Source: CAZTZL01 sp964537715
GTDB taxonomy: Bacteria > Zhuqueibacterota > QNDG01 > DSAB01
DNA length: 64,000 nucleotides
Direction of reading: 5' to 3'
Assembly (NCBI GenBank): GCA_964537715.1
Contig: CAZIAH010000003.1
Span: 24,873 to 88,872 of the forward strand
In this document: positions 28,427 through 36,623 of the stretch, one piece after another
How the letters are laid out: each line of letters opens with the position of its first letter
Numbering within the stretch: position 1 is the stretch's first letter
Position numbers and translations under genes: made by a program
Notes under the pieces: generated by a model
Told to the model about the DNA's origin: nothing
Databases searched by the model: none
Seen by the model: the letters and a program-made list of their open reading frames with translations, nothing else

Positions 28427-28433
28427 CTCCTTT
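28427..28433 (-). promoter_or_regulatory. Ribosome binding site deciding the pyrG CTG start
   Basis: AAAGGAG on the minus strand with a 6-bp spacer (TTTGTT) to CTG at 28420-28418. It is within the 3' end of kdsB and is correctly spaced only for the CTG codon, not for the downstream GTG at 28381. Confidence 0.75.
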
Positions 28434-29208
28434 ACGTTTTATGTGAACCCAGCTCTTCGCAGACCATCTGTCGAACCCGTTCCAAATCTTCAGGTGTATC
28501 CACACAAACAGGCTCAGCTGATGTTTCGGCTACTTTGATTTTAAATCCCCGTTCCAAGGCGCGCAGTTGTTCCAGTTTCTCAATCATTTCCAGCGGTGTC
28601 GGATCCCATCGGCTGTAATCCATCAGGAATGATTTTCTGTAGCTGTAAATTCCGACATGCTTGTAATAAGTATAGTTTTGAATCCATTCGGAGTAATCGG
28701 CGCTGTCCCGACAATTCGGAATGGGGCTTCTCGAAAAATAGAGCGCATATCCGTTTTGATCCATGATGACTTTGGCCGTGTTCGGGCTGGTGAGTTCTTC
28801 AACCCGCGTGATCCGCTTCACCAACGTACCCATCACAGCTTTTTCATCATCGATTAAAATCTGTGCAACCGAATCGATCTCCTGCGGTTCGATAAAAGGC
28901 TCATCCCCCTGAATATTCACTACAATGTCCGCATTGTGCCTCTTCGCAACAAAAGCGACCCGATCAGTACCTGAAGGAATCGCTTTTGGAGTCATCACAG
29001 CCTCTCCTCCGAATGACTCAACTATTTTAAAAATTCTCACGTCATCCGTGGCAACCAGCACAGTCGAAAGCATCGAGGCCTGACAGGAACGTTCATACAC
29101 CCGCTGGATCATGGGTTTCCCACAGATATCCGTCAGAGGTTTCCCGGGGAAGCGGGACGACTTATATCGTACGGGAATGATGCCGATAATTTCTTTCTTG
29201 TCTTTCAA
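28432..29208 (-). CDS. kdsB: CMP-Kdo synthetase
   Basis: A 258-residue cytidylyltransferase that activates Kdo with CTP. The N-terminal IPVRYKSSRFPGKPL binds the nucleotide; NIQGDEPFI and GIYSYRKSFL are family signatures. It is the second gene after gatC, and its product is used with that of pyrG directly downstream. It ends at TAA 28434-28432, inside the pyrG ribosome site region. Confidence 0.95.
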   Translation of the reverse strand: MKDKKEIIGIIPVRYKSSRFPGKPLTDICGKPMIQRVYERSCQASMLSTVLVATDDVRIFKIVESFGGEAVMTPKAIPSGTDRVAFVAKRHNADIVVNIQGDEPFIEPQEIDSVAQILIDDEKAVMGTLVKRITRVEELTSPNTAKVIMDQNGYALYFSRSPIPNCRDSADYSEWIQNYTYYKHVGIYSYRKSFLMDYSRWDPTPLEMIEKLEQLRALERGFKIKVAETSAEPVCVDTPEDLERVRQMVCEELGSHKT

Positions 29209-29215
29209 TACAATT

Positions 29216-29509
29216 CTATTCCTGAGAAATCACCTTGGGCACACGAACGAAACCCTGTGCTTTTAACGGTGCATTCTGAAGCGCTTTATCCCTGGACAGC
29301 GAGGGCGCTACCTTGTCTTCTCTCATCACATCTCCGGAATATTGAACATAATAGGTCGGTTCGATATCCTCAGTGTCCAACTCGTTCAATTTCTGGACAT
29401 AGGTGAGAATCTGATCCAACTGAGCGCAGTATTTTTCCTTTTCTTCTTCGCTGAGATGAAGCTTGGCCAGGGCCGCTATTTTTTCAACATCTTCGATTGT
29501 AACACGCAT
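29216..29509 (-). CDS. gatC: Aspartyl/glutamyl-tRNA amidotransferase subunit C
   Basis: A 97-residue small subunit of GatCAB, which amidates Glu-tRNA(Gln) and Asp-tRNA(Asn). VEKIAALAKLHLSEEEKE and the C-terminal LRED-like DVMREDKVAPSLSRDKAL, then NAPLKAQGFVRVPKVI, are typical. The ATG at 29509 gives the normal start; a TTG frame opens 5 codons earlier. gatA and gatB are not nearby. It is the first gene behind the promoter at 29545-29573 and leads the Kdo/Lpt run. Confidence 0.93.
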   Translation of the reverse strand: MRVTIEDVEKIAALAKLHLSEEEKEKYCAQLDQILTYVQKLNELDTEDIEPTYYVQYSGDVMREDKVAPSLSRDKALQNAPLKAQGFVRVPKVISQE

Positions 29510-29544
29510 TTGATTCCACGACAATTTTTTACAAGGATAAAAAT

Positions 29545-29573
29545 AATATACACTTTAGACCAGACATTGTCAA
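29545..29573 (-). promoter_or_regulatory. Sigma-70 promoter of the gatC-kds-lpt operon
   Basis: On the minus strand TTGACA (29573-29568), 17-bp spacer, TATATT (29550-29545). Transcription would begin near 29538, about 30 bp before gatC. The -35 is perfect and the -10 has five of six consensus bases. Confidence 0.75.
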
Positions 29574-29722
29574 GCCGAAAAACCGATCTGGCATGCTATT
29601 TGTACAATCTATTTCTATATCCCTTTTAACTGGTCATATGACACCCATTTCAGGATCAAATATCCGAAAATTTTTATAAATAATATGATTTCTGGGGAAA
29701 AGTGTTGTAGGTTAAAAAACAG

Positions 29723-30118
29723 CTATTGATGTGATTTATATTCGATTTCAGGCAACACTTCTGAAACTGCGGTTTTAAGAAAATCACGCTCAATTAGATC
29801 CTGATTCACGATTTTGCCATCCCAGACCATGATATCCAAATCGATGATTCGGGGACCGTATTTGTTTGTGGTTCGGATTCGTCCCATTCCATTTTCGACC
29901 TCTTTGAGCCATTGATTCAATTCTTTCCGGGACATGTTCGTATCGATCAAAAAAACGCCGTTGGAGAAATCAGGCTGCTCGAGAAAACCAATCGGTTTAG
30001 TCTGCATAAATCTGGATTCCGAAATGAGCCGGTGCTCGCGCCGAATCATTTCCCGTGCGGCAGGAATGTGTTTTTCAGGATCGATATTTGATCCGACACT
30101 AATCACAACCCGGTGCAC
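29723..30118 (-). CDS. folK: HPPK, 6-hydroxymethyl-dihydropterin pyrophosphokinase
   Basis: A 131-residue enzyme that pyrophosphorylates 6-hydroxymethyl-dihydropterin for folate synthesis. It has VVISVGSNID, NGVFLIDT, GMGRIRTTNKYGPRIIDLDI with the two metal-binding Asp residues. It is shorter than the usual 158 or so residues: the C-terminal HPxMxxRxFVL segment is reduced to IERDFLKTAVSEVLPEI. The start is GTG, overlapping the folB stop by one base (TAGTG). Confidence 0.9.
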   Translation of the reverse strand: MHRVVISVGSNIDPEKHIPAAREMIRREHRLISESRFMQTKPIGFLEQPDFSNGVFLIDTNMSRKELNQWLKEVENGMGRIRTTNKYGPRIIDLDIMVWDGKIVNQDLIERDFLKTAVSEVLPEIEYKSHQ

Positions 30119-30468
30119 TACGACCGCTCCGAGGAACAGACCACGGAAACGGAATCCGCAAACCGGAGTGCCTGAGGCTTGTCCACTTCGACTGTAGCAC
30201 GTTTGACTTTCTTCTCTTTCAGCACAACCTTCAGGATCTGATTGGCCAAACGATCAAGAAGATAGTAACGTGCATTCTCGACCTCTTTGATGATCTTCCG
30301 TTTAATTTCCTTATAATTAACTGTATCATCGATGTGGTCGGATTCGGCAGCCTTTGTTCCGTCTAATTCCATTTCAACGTTGATGATAACATCCTGGGGC
30401 TGTTTCCGCTCCCAGTGCTGAATCCCGACAACAGTTCGTAGTCTGAGATTTTTGATACGGATAATCAT
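30118..30468 (-). CDS. folB: Dihydroneopterin aldolase
   Basis: A 116-residue aldolase that converts dihydroneopterin to 6-hydroxymethyl-dihydropterin. Family marks: RTVVGIQHWERKQPQ (substrate region), DDTVNYKEI, LLDRLANQIL (usually LIE, here LLD) and the catalytic Lys in VDKPQALRFADSV. The ATG at 30468 is chosen because AAGGAG lies 6 bp before it; a longer frame opens inside the upstream gene. It begins 11 bp after the SDR gene. Confidence 0.9.
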   Translation of the reverse strand: MIIRIKNLRLRTVVGIQHWERKQPQDVIINVEMELDGTKAAESDHIDDTVNYKEIKRKIIKEVENARYYLLDRLANQILKVVLKEKKVKRATVEVDKPQALRFADSVSVVCSSERS

Positions 30469-30479
30469 AATTGTCTCCT

Positions 30480-31193
30480 TCAGTTCAAATGCTCTCCTCC
30501 GTCCACATAGATACACTCTCCGGTAACAAACGAATTTTCGATGAGAAAACGAACGGCCGAAAACACATTTTGAGGATCACCCCGGTGCTGAAGGGGGATC
30601 TTCCGGCTCAACTTTTCAAATTCGGATTCGGAGAGATCCTTCGAGGGCAGAATCATACCCGGACAGATTCCATTTATCCGGATGTGCGGCGCCAGCGCTT
30701 TGGCCGTCATTCGCATGAACTCGTAAAGTGCCTTTCTAGTGAGTCCATAGGTAAAATAATTGATCATTTCTTTCGATATTTTTGTATCTAAGATATGGAT
30801 GATCTGACCTTCCTGACAATGACGGACAAAATCTTGGGAAAGAAAAAAGGGGGCCTTGAAGTTGATATTCAGAAAACGGTCCAGCAATTCCGGATCGGTA
30901 TCCAAAAACCGTGCCCGTTCGAATATGGATGCATTGTTGATCAGCAGATTGCACTCCGGGATTCTCTCGAAAACTTTGGGCATGAGTTGAATCACCTCAC
31001 CGGTCTGATTCAAATCACACTGGAACAGAACACATTGAACGCCTTTTTTTTCAATCTCCGAAGCGGCGGACTGCGCCTCTTTTAACGAATGATTGTAATG
31101 GAGCGCAATATCGTATCCCATCTCGGCCAATCCGAAGGCAATGGCCCGTCCGATCCGTTTTGCCCCGCCGGTAACAAGTGCTCCACCTTTCAA
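30480..31193 (-). CDS. Pteridine-reductase-like short-chain dehydrogenase (FolM/PTR1 type)
   Basis: A 237-residue SDR. The cofactor motif VTGGAKRIGRAIA is the TGxxKRIG form seen in PTR1 and FolM, followed by NNAS and a C-terminal YVDGG. An Asp (ILDTK) precedes the active Tyr (YGLTRK) by 13 residues, the same spacing as Asp181 and Tyr194 of Leishmania PTR1 as I recall it. The position four after the Tyr, normally the catalytic Lys, is Arg here, with Lys next to it. Its place in front of folB and folK supports pterin reduction. The start is TTG with GGGAGG upstream. Confidence 0.83.
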   Translation of the reverse strand: MKGGALVTGGAKRIGRAIAFGLAEMGYDIALHYNHSLKEAQSAASEIEKKGVQCVLFQCDLNQTGEVIQLMPKVFERIPECNLLINNASIFERARFLDTDPELLDRFLNINFKAPFFLSQDFVRHCQEGQIIHILDTKISKEMINYFTYGLTRKALYEFMRMTAKALAPHIRINGICPGMILPSKDLSESEFEKLSRKIPLQHRGDPQNVFSAVRFLIENSFVTGECIYVDGGEHLN

Positions 31194-31253
31194 AATGCCT
31201 CCCTGTTGGAATACTGTTTTAGTTGAACTTTCGGATGTTGATCACACACTTCA

Positions 31254-31282
31254 ATTATAAAGTAAATTTAATTGAATGTCAA
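31254..31282 (-). promoter_or_regulatory. Perfect consensus sigma-70 promoter of the folate operon
   Basis: On the minus strand TTGACA (31282-31277), 17-bp spacer, TATAAT (31259-31254). Both hexamers are exact. The start of transcription would be near 31247, giving a leader of about 50 bases before the TTG start of the pteridine-reductase-like gene. Confidence 0.85.
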
Positions 31283-31425
31283 GCAATGTTACTGAGAAAG
31301 TAACGTTGAAATCCTTTCCAAATTCAGAAAAATCAGAGTACGGCAAAATGCTTCACTTCGCAAATCATGATTCACTGTTGGTCATTCGTAAATCAAATAA
31401 TAGTTTTATCATCGAAAGAAATGAT

Positions 31426-33216
31426 TTAAAACCAGTTCACAAGTCCGACATGCACCTTGCCGCGCAGCAAAGAATCGCCTGCTCCCAATCCGTAATCCAC
31501 GCCGAACAATCCCAGACGCGTTTCGATGCGGATACCGAAACCATATCCGATTTTCGTGCCGTCGATTCTTCCTGCTTCTTTTTCCTTTCTCTGGTACATG
31601 CCTGCATCAACGAAAAGAAACACACGCGACCGCCTGCCCATCAAATAGCGATACTCAGAATTCAGCCAGGCAACCAGCGAACCCCGGAACATATCCTCGC
31701 CATACCCCCGAAGAGACCGGGCTCCGCCAAACCGGATTTGATCGCTGATCGGAATAAAGTCATCTCCGGTCTTTATTTCCGTTCCATGTATGCCAAAATA
31801 GAGTACTTGCCGCCCCCAAATCGGGAATGCTGTCTCTGCGTCGATATGAACCTGGCGCATATCCACGTGGCGTTTCCATCCTTCCTGAAGCACGATAAAA
31901 TCAGGACCCATATTTTCCTTTCGCCCAAGAGTGAGAGCCGTATAATATTGTACCCCTTTTCGAGGATTCCAGGGATCGTCCATCGTATTGTATCGAATAG
32001 AGAACGTGACTTTCCATGTGCTTGTCCGGGCCAGATCATAAAGCACACTCCCCAATGAATCCGGTAAAACCGATCTCTGTCCCCATTTCATTCCCAGCGA
32101 AAGCGAAGACCAGGGCGCATACCGGATCGATATGCCCCAATCCCGTTCAATATAGGTCGTATCCCGAATTTCCTGCTCGAACCGGCCGCCGACGTGTAGC
32201 GGCCACTCGAACAGCCACGGTTCTTCATAACCGAAACGCATGGCCTGAGAATACGCATCCTTTTTCTCCCAGTACACATCTAATAAACGTCCGGTACCCA
32301 AAAGATTCTGAAAAGCAAACTGAAGCCGGCCCGTCCAGTAACCCGATTTTTTTTCGGTTGGCGGCGGATTATATCCCACCACACCGTCAATTGAATTGGT
32401 GTTGCCTTCTTCCACACGGAAAGTTACGAATGCCCGATCCTGGAAAAAAGAAACATCCGGTTCCGACACCTTTCGAAAATAGCCCAATCTCTGAAGATTC
32501 TCTTTTGCGGATCGTATCTCGCGATGCCGGTATAGACTTCCCAATTTCAAACGAGTTTCTCTGAGAATAACATTGGATCGTGTGACACGGTTTCCGCGAA
32601 CAGATAACCCATCGATATAAACCGGACGGCCTTTATCAATGGACACGACAATTTCCAACCGGGGTGTGCCATTTTCATGTTCGATGGACAATTCCCGTAT
32701 TTCTGCCTGACAGAGCGGATGTCCCCGGTCTTCCCAATAGGTGAGAATTTCTTCCATATCCTGTTCGAACTGCAATGCACTAAAAACCTGGTTGATCTGC
32801 GTATTCATTAATTGTTCTATTGAATTCTGATCTTCTCTTCCAAGACCGACGAGATCAATACGTCCGATGCGGACCTGTTTCCCTTCATGAATAGTGATGG
32901 TCAGATCGACCCGGCTGCTGTCGAAAGAATAAGTCGTGCTGAATGTATCGATTCCCACCTCATAATACCCCTGGGTGTGATACCACTGTATCAACTTTTC
33001 GAGCGATCCATCCGGCCAGTCCGATGGCAGCGCAGTTGCTTTTTTTAGATTTAATTGTTCTAAAAGGATCTCTTTTCGAACTTGATGGTTTCCCATTAGT
33101 TCGATACGGCGGATCATCGGACGCTTCGATTGTGCAAAAATGCTCTTAGAAATAATAATTGACAAGAACAGTATCGGCAAACAGAAAAGAAAATTTTTAT
33201 TTCGAAACTGCCGCAT
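31426..33216 (-). CDS. Omp85-family outer-membrane protein (BamA/TamA-like)
   Basis: A 596-residue protein. The ATG at 33216 gives a clear signal peptide (NFLFCLPILFLSIIISKSIF, cleavage near AQ) and overlaps the stop of the upstream gene by one base. About residues 30-320 hold POTRA-type repeats (RRIELMGNHQVRKEILLEQL; VYIDGLSVRGNRVTRSNVIL). The rest is a 16-strand-type barrel with the L6 motif SLRGYGED and a final aromatic (VGLVNWF). Its length is between TamA and BamA. The housekeeping BamA could be elsewhere; its gene partner suggests assembly or secretion of the 1131-residue protein. Confidence 0.88.
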   Translation of the reverse strand: MRQFRNKNFLFCLPILFLSIIISKSIFAQSKRPMIRRIELMGNHQVRKEILLEQLNLKKATALPSDWPDGSLEKLIQWYHTQGYYEVGIDTFSTTYSFDSSRVDLTITIHEGKQVRIGRIDLVGLGREDQNSIEQLMNTQINQVFSALQFEQDMEEILTYWEDRGHPLCQAEIRELSIEHENGTPRLEIVVSIDKGRPVYIDGLSVRGNRVTRSNVILRETRLKLGSLYRHREIRSAKENLQRLGYFRKVSEPDVSFFQDRAFVTFRVEEGNTNSIDGVVGYNPPPTEKKSGYWTGRLQFAFQNLLGTGRLLDVYWEKKDAYSQAMRFGYEEPWLFEWPLHVGGRFEQEIRDTTYIERDWGISIRYAPWSSLSLGMKWGQRSVLPDSLGSVLYDLARTSTWKVTFSIRYNTMDDPWNPRKGVQYYTALTLGRKENMGPDFIVLQEGWKRHVDMRQVHIDAETAFPIWGRQVLYFGIHGTEIKTGDDFIPISDQIRFGGARSLRGYGEDMFRGSLVAWLNSEYRYLMGRRSRVFLFVDAGMYQRKEKEAGRIDGTKIGYGFGIRIETRLGLFGVDYGLGAGDSLLRGKVHVGLVNWF

Positions 33217-36200
33217 CAGAAAAATGCCCTCACTTCCATCTGTCCGATTTGATAAAGTCGTTTGCGCCACGGTTCCTTTCTGGCCCGGTAATTCAGTGTG
33301 ACCATCACATGACCCGACACTTTATAGGTCATCAGAACGTTCCATCGGACTGTTCTTCCCGGCTGATCTCCTCCGAACATTTCGTAGGGCAAAGAGCGTC
33401 CCGAAGGTTCGGATCGAACTTCGCCCAATTCCAGTTCCGCACGAAGATGTCCTTTTCCTAAAAATGCGTAGCTGAATCCTGGAACGATAAAAAAGGAGAC
33501 CGCTTCGGTTGTAGGACGGGGAACGAAATCCTTTGCAGTCTGGATTTTGCCCTTCAATGCAATCTCGATTTTCTGTACGGGCCGATAGGAAGCCTCTACA
33601 GTCCAAAGATAAGATCGAATGCTTCGATCCGCATTGAATCCGCTTTGATACGTCTTGGTTTCTACATGTTTCTGGTATTCAAACAGCAACCCTATTTTTT
33701 TAAGAGGATTGCCCTTAATGCGTATTCCCTGCTCTGAAAAATGGCGAATCGTGCTCTCCTGTTCAAATTGATGGTTTTCCGAATCCTCCTGCCGGTATCT
33801 AAGTTTGATACTGTATTGACTTTTTGGGGGAGTATATTCCAGATCCTGATAATAGGAAAATAGTCCACTCACCAATGTGGTGTCTGCGCCCCATTGCGGA
33901 CGAATCGCAGACCGGTTCACATGAATAAAATTCTGATCTTCATCTTTTCTTTCAATGCGAAAACGCGACAAACTTTTCAGCGAGCTGATCAATCTTAAAA
34001 TTCCACGCGGTTTTTGCCACAATCTCGCGCTGTTCAAACGCAACTCCAGACCACCCTTCAATGTGTTCACAGGAAGAAAGGTTCCGGTTTGGAGAGTTCT
34101 GAAAATCACATCACCATCGGCATCGGGAACATACTCGTTCAAATATTCATCATACCGGTAATTTCCCAAACCTTCACCGACCTGAATCGTATCCTTGACC
34201 ATTTGAGAAATCCGGGTGGACGAAAACTGATAGTTCAGGTTCCCATCCAAAAAGGAGCGGCCCGAGGAAAACCGCATTTTTACATCGGCCAGATCCGTTT
34301 TTTGATCTTCCTGGGAAGGATCGACATAATCCCGATTCCGGTGTGTTATCATAAAAGATGTGGACAGATAATTCTTGCACTGCCACTCTAACTGTAGACG
34401 GTCGGTTTTGGCAAGAGAATTCTTTTCAAGAGTACTGAAAATATATTTCCGTTCGTCCCGGATCACTTCATCGATTCGAAGGCGGATCGATCGTCTTCCC
34501 AACCCAAGCTGCCCGGTCCATTCGTCGAACCGGAATCCGCTCAAAATGGAATCCGGGGATTCCTCTTTTCGGTGTTCACCGTCATAGAGAACTACAGGAT
34601 CGAAAATCCAGAATTTCGCTTTAATGGATCCGCGATGCCGAAGCCAGTATCCCCTCAAATTGCTCCCTTTTTCGGATTCGATAAGTTCCGCTCGATACTG
34701 AATTTGTGGCAACTTTGATGGATGAAAATCGGTCTCGATCAGTTTCCGGTTCGATGAATAATTCCCGCTCTTTTTAAAACGGCCCATTTCTCCTCGAAGA
34801 GACCACAAGTTGATGGGTTCGTAAAAAACCTCCAGCTCCTGAATCTGCTCTCCCCAGTAATCACCCTCTTCGATCCCCCACCGTCTTCCGTGTTCCACTT
34901 CGCTCATTCTGCCCAGAGACCGAAATTCGTCGTTCACCCGGTAGTATTTCGCCTCGAAACCGAATCTTCCCAATGTCTGACCGAAAAGACCGACAGGCTG
35001 ATTATTCATGCGAAGTCTGCCCTGATAGGCCAATCCGATATTATTCTGATCGTTTTTCGGAGAATAGAGATTCCGATCCTGGTCGCTCAGTGCAGCTTCA
35101 CTCTCGAATATCAATCCCTTTCCGAGATCGACTGACGAAGCCACATTGAACATTTGATGACGCTGCGCCAACGGCAGAAAAACCACCGGTGAATAATCCC
35201 CTTGTCCGGCACCTTCGTACCGATAGATGCCGTACCCCTGAAAAGAGTAATCTCCCTGTCCTTCTCCTACATACGAAAACCGGACAATATAATCTCCCTT
35301 TTCTGCACCGACATATTGATAATAGACCGCGCCCAGTGTATCGATTCGATCATAATACCCCTGATTTTCACCCGCGTATTCCGCTCCCGAGACTCGGGCC
35401 GAATCGGAATTATCGCCGGCCTGTTCAAGCACGTTTTTATAAGTATCGGTTAAGACCACATTTAGGGGATTGTCCTTGTCATCACCCTCCCGCAGAAAGG
35501 ATGCCTTGAACCGAATGCGGTCGTTCCACAGAGTCGTATTTCCGGAAAACCCGTAAATAGTTTTCTGAAACTGTTGATCCGAATATTCAAAATCGACCGT
35601 GATTCTCGAATCCGAAGTGACGAGTCGGTTTCGAGTAAACGTGATCTGACCGTTTCCGTATTCGATCACATAATCATTGTCTTCCCCCCGCGTCATCGGT
35701 TCTCCGTCTATCCAGACCCGTTCGGTTCCCGCAAGCACGATGATCTCCCGCTGACCTGCTGCGCCGGTCAACTGGTACGGCCCCTGATTGCCCTCCTGGC
35801 CGATAAAATGATTCGTGGTAAATTGACCCTTGGATGCCGCCACGGAAAACGAGAGAGACCCGCGATCTGTATCGACGGTTCCCATCGCTCCCTGGAGCTT
35901 TCTCGAATAGGTTCCAAATTCCGATCCATCGACCCGATACACAAAATCCCCAAGTGTTGTTTTAAAATGAGGCATTTTAATATCGATAAAAACTTTATCA
36001 ATCTCCTGAAGAGTTTGTGTATTGCCCTCGGGCTGAATAGGTGTGTTTTGGTCGGTCAGAGAAGCCACGAGTTCGACATTGGAGGCGATTTTACCCGACA
36101 CCTGAAGCCGCAGTCCAGATTGAAGCCGCATCCCCTGATTTGTTCCGATGGTAATTCCCCGGAATATTGATCCGCTCGACTGCAGCTCTTCACCATAACT

Positions 36201-36611
36201 GGGTGTGGAAGAAAGAAGTTTGCGCACTCTTGTCTTGGGTGTTCCGGGTATGGACGACAATGTATCCGAAACCTGCCAGTGGCTGTATTTCAACCGAAGA
36301 TGAAAAGGAAATATCCTATAAGAGGCTGTGTAGTTTTCGCCGGAATCGGGAATCATTTTGAAAATCAATTCCCCCCGAGTGGCAGACACCTCATACGTTT
36401 GTCCATATTCGAGACGGGTATTTCCCCGGCGTAGTTCGAATGCCCCCGGTATCAGGCATTGATGCGGAAGCACATAGACCGAATCTTTGCCATTGGTTAC
36501 AATGGTCGATTCACGGAGGAGCGGATCGTAAAATCCTGGATAAGTTTGCGCAAAGAGAAAAACGGGCAGACACCATAGAAAGAACAATATGCTCAAGAAA
36601 TAAGGTTTCAC
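33216..36611 (-). CDS. Large outer-membrane beta-barrel protein, uncharacterised
   Basis: A 1131-residue protein with a signal peptide (SILFFLWCLPVFLFAQ). After an N-terminal beta domain comes DYVIEYGNGQITFTRNRLVT, a motif of large uncharacterised surface proteins in FCB bacteria. Four copies of Y-x-G-(E/A)-x-(Q/K)-G-x-Y occur at about 412-473. Residues beyond 480 alternate hydrophobic and polar and are rich in Tyr, Arg and Phe, as in a many-stranded barrel, ending in EVRAFF. No named family was recognised; the pattern loosely recalls SprA-type translocon proteins but is much shorter. It is coupled to the Omp85 gene (TGATG) and lies 12 bp after the NHL gene. Confidence 0.7.
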   Translation of the reverse strand: MKPYFLSILFFLWCLPVFLFAQTYPGFYDPLLRESTIVTNGKDSVYVLPHQCLIPGAFELRRGNTRLEYGQTYEVSATRGELIFKMIPDSGENYTASYRIFPFHLRLKYSHWQVSDTLSSIPGTPKTRVRKLLSSTPSYGEELQSSGSIFRGITIGTNQGMRLQSGLRLQVSGKIASNVELVASLTDQNTPIQPEGNTQTLQEIDKVFIDIKMPHFKTTLGDFVYRVDGSEFGTYSRKLQGAMGTVDTDRGSLSFSVAASKGQFTTNHFIGQEGNQGPYQLTGAAGQREIIVLAGTERVWIDGEPMTRGEDNDYVIEYGNGQITFTRNRLVTSDSRITVDFEYSDQQFQKTIYGFSGNTTLWNDRIRFKASFLREGDDKDNPLNVVLTDTYKNVLEQAGDNSDSARVSGAEYAGENQGYYDRIDTLGAVYYQYVGAEKGDYIVRFSYVGEGQGDYSFQGYGIYRYEGAGQGDYSPVVFLPLAQRHQMFNVASSVDLGKGLIFESEAALSDQDRNLYSPKNDQNNIGLAYQGRLRMNNQPVGLFGQTLGRFGFEAKYYRVNDEFRSLGRMSEVEHGRRWGIEEGDYWGEQIQELEVFYEPINLWSLRGEMGRFKKSGNYSSNRKLIETDFHPSKLPQIQYRAELIESEKGSNLRGYWLRHRGSIKAKFWIFDPVVLYDGEHRKEESPDSILSGFRFDEWTGQLGLGRRSIRLRIDEVIRDERKYIFSTLEKNSLAKTDRLQLEWQCKNYLSTSFMITHRNRDYVDPSQEDQKTDLADVKMRFSSGRSFLDGNLNYQFSSTRISQMVKDTIQVGEGLGNYRYDEYLNEYVPDADGDVIFRTLQTGTFLPVNTLKGGLELRLNSARLWQKPRGILRLISSLKSLSRFRIERKDEDQNFIHVNRSAIRPQWGADTTLVSGLFSYYQDLEYTPPKSQYSIKLRYRQEDSENHQFEQESTIRHFSEQGIRIKGNPLKKIGLLFEYQKHVETKTYQSGFNADRSIRSYLWTVEASYRPVQKIEIALKGKIQTAKDFVPRPTTEAVSFFIVPGFSYAFLGKGHLRAELELGEVRSEPSGRSLPYEMFGGDQPGRTVRWNVLMTYKVSGHVMVTLNYRARKEPWRKRLYQIGQMEVRAFF

Positions 36612-36623
36612 AAAGGAATCCGA

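Noticed and set aside
35574..36170. Plus-strand open frames opposite the large outer-membrane gene
   Set aside because: Low-quality sequences rich in Arg, His and Pro, typical of antisense frames; the minus-strand gene is continuous.
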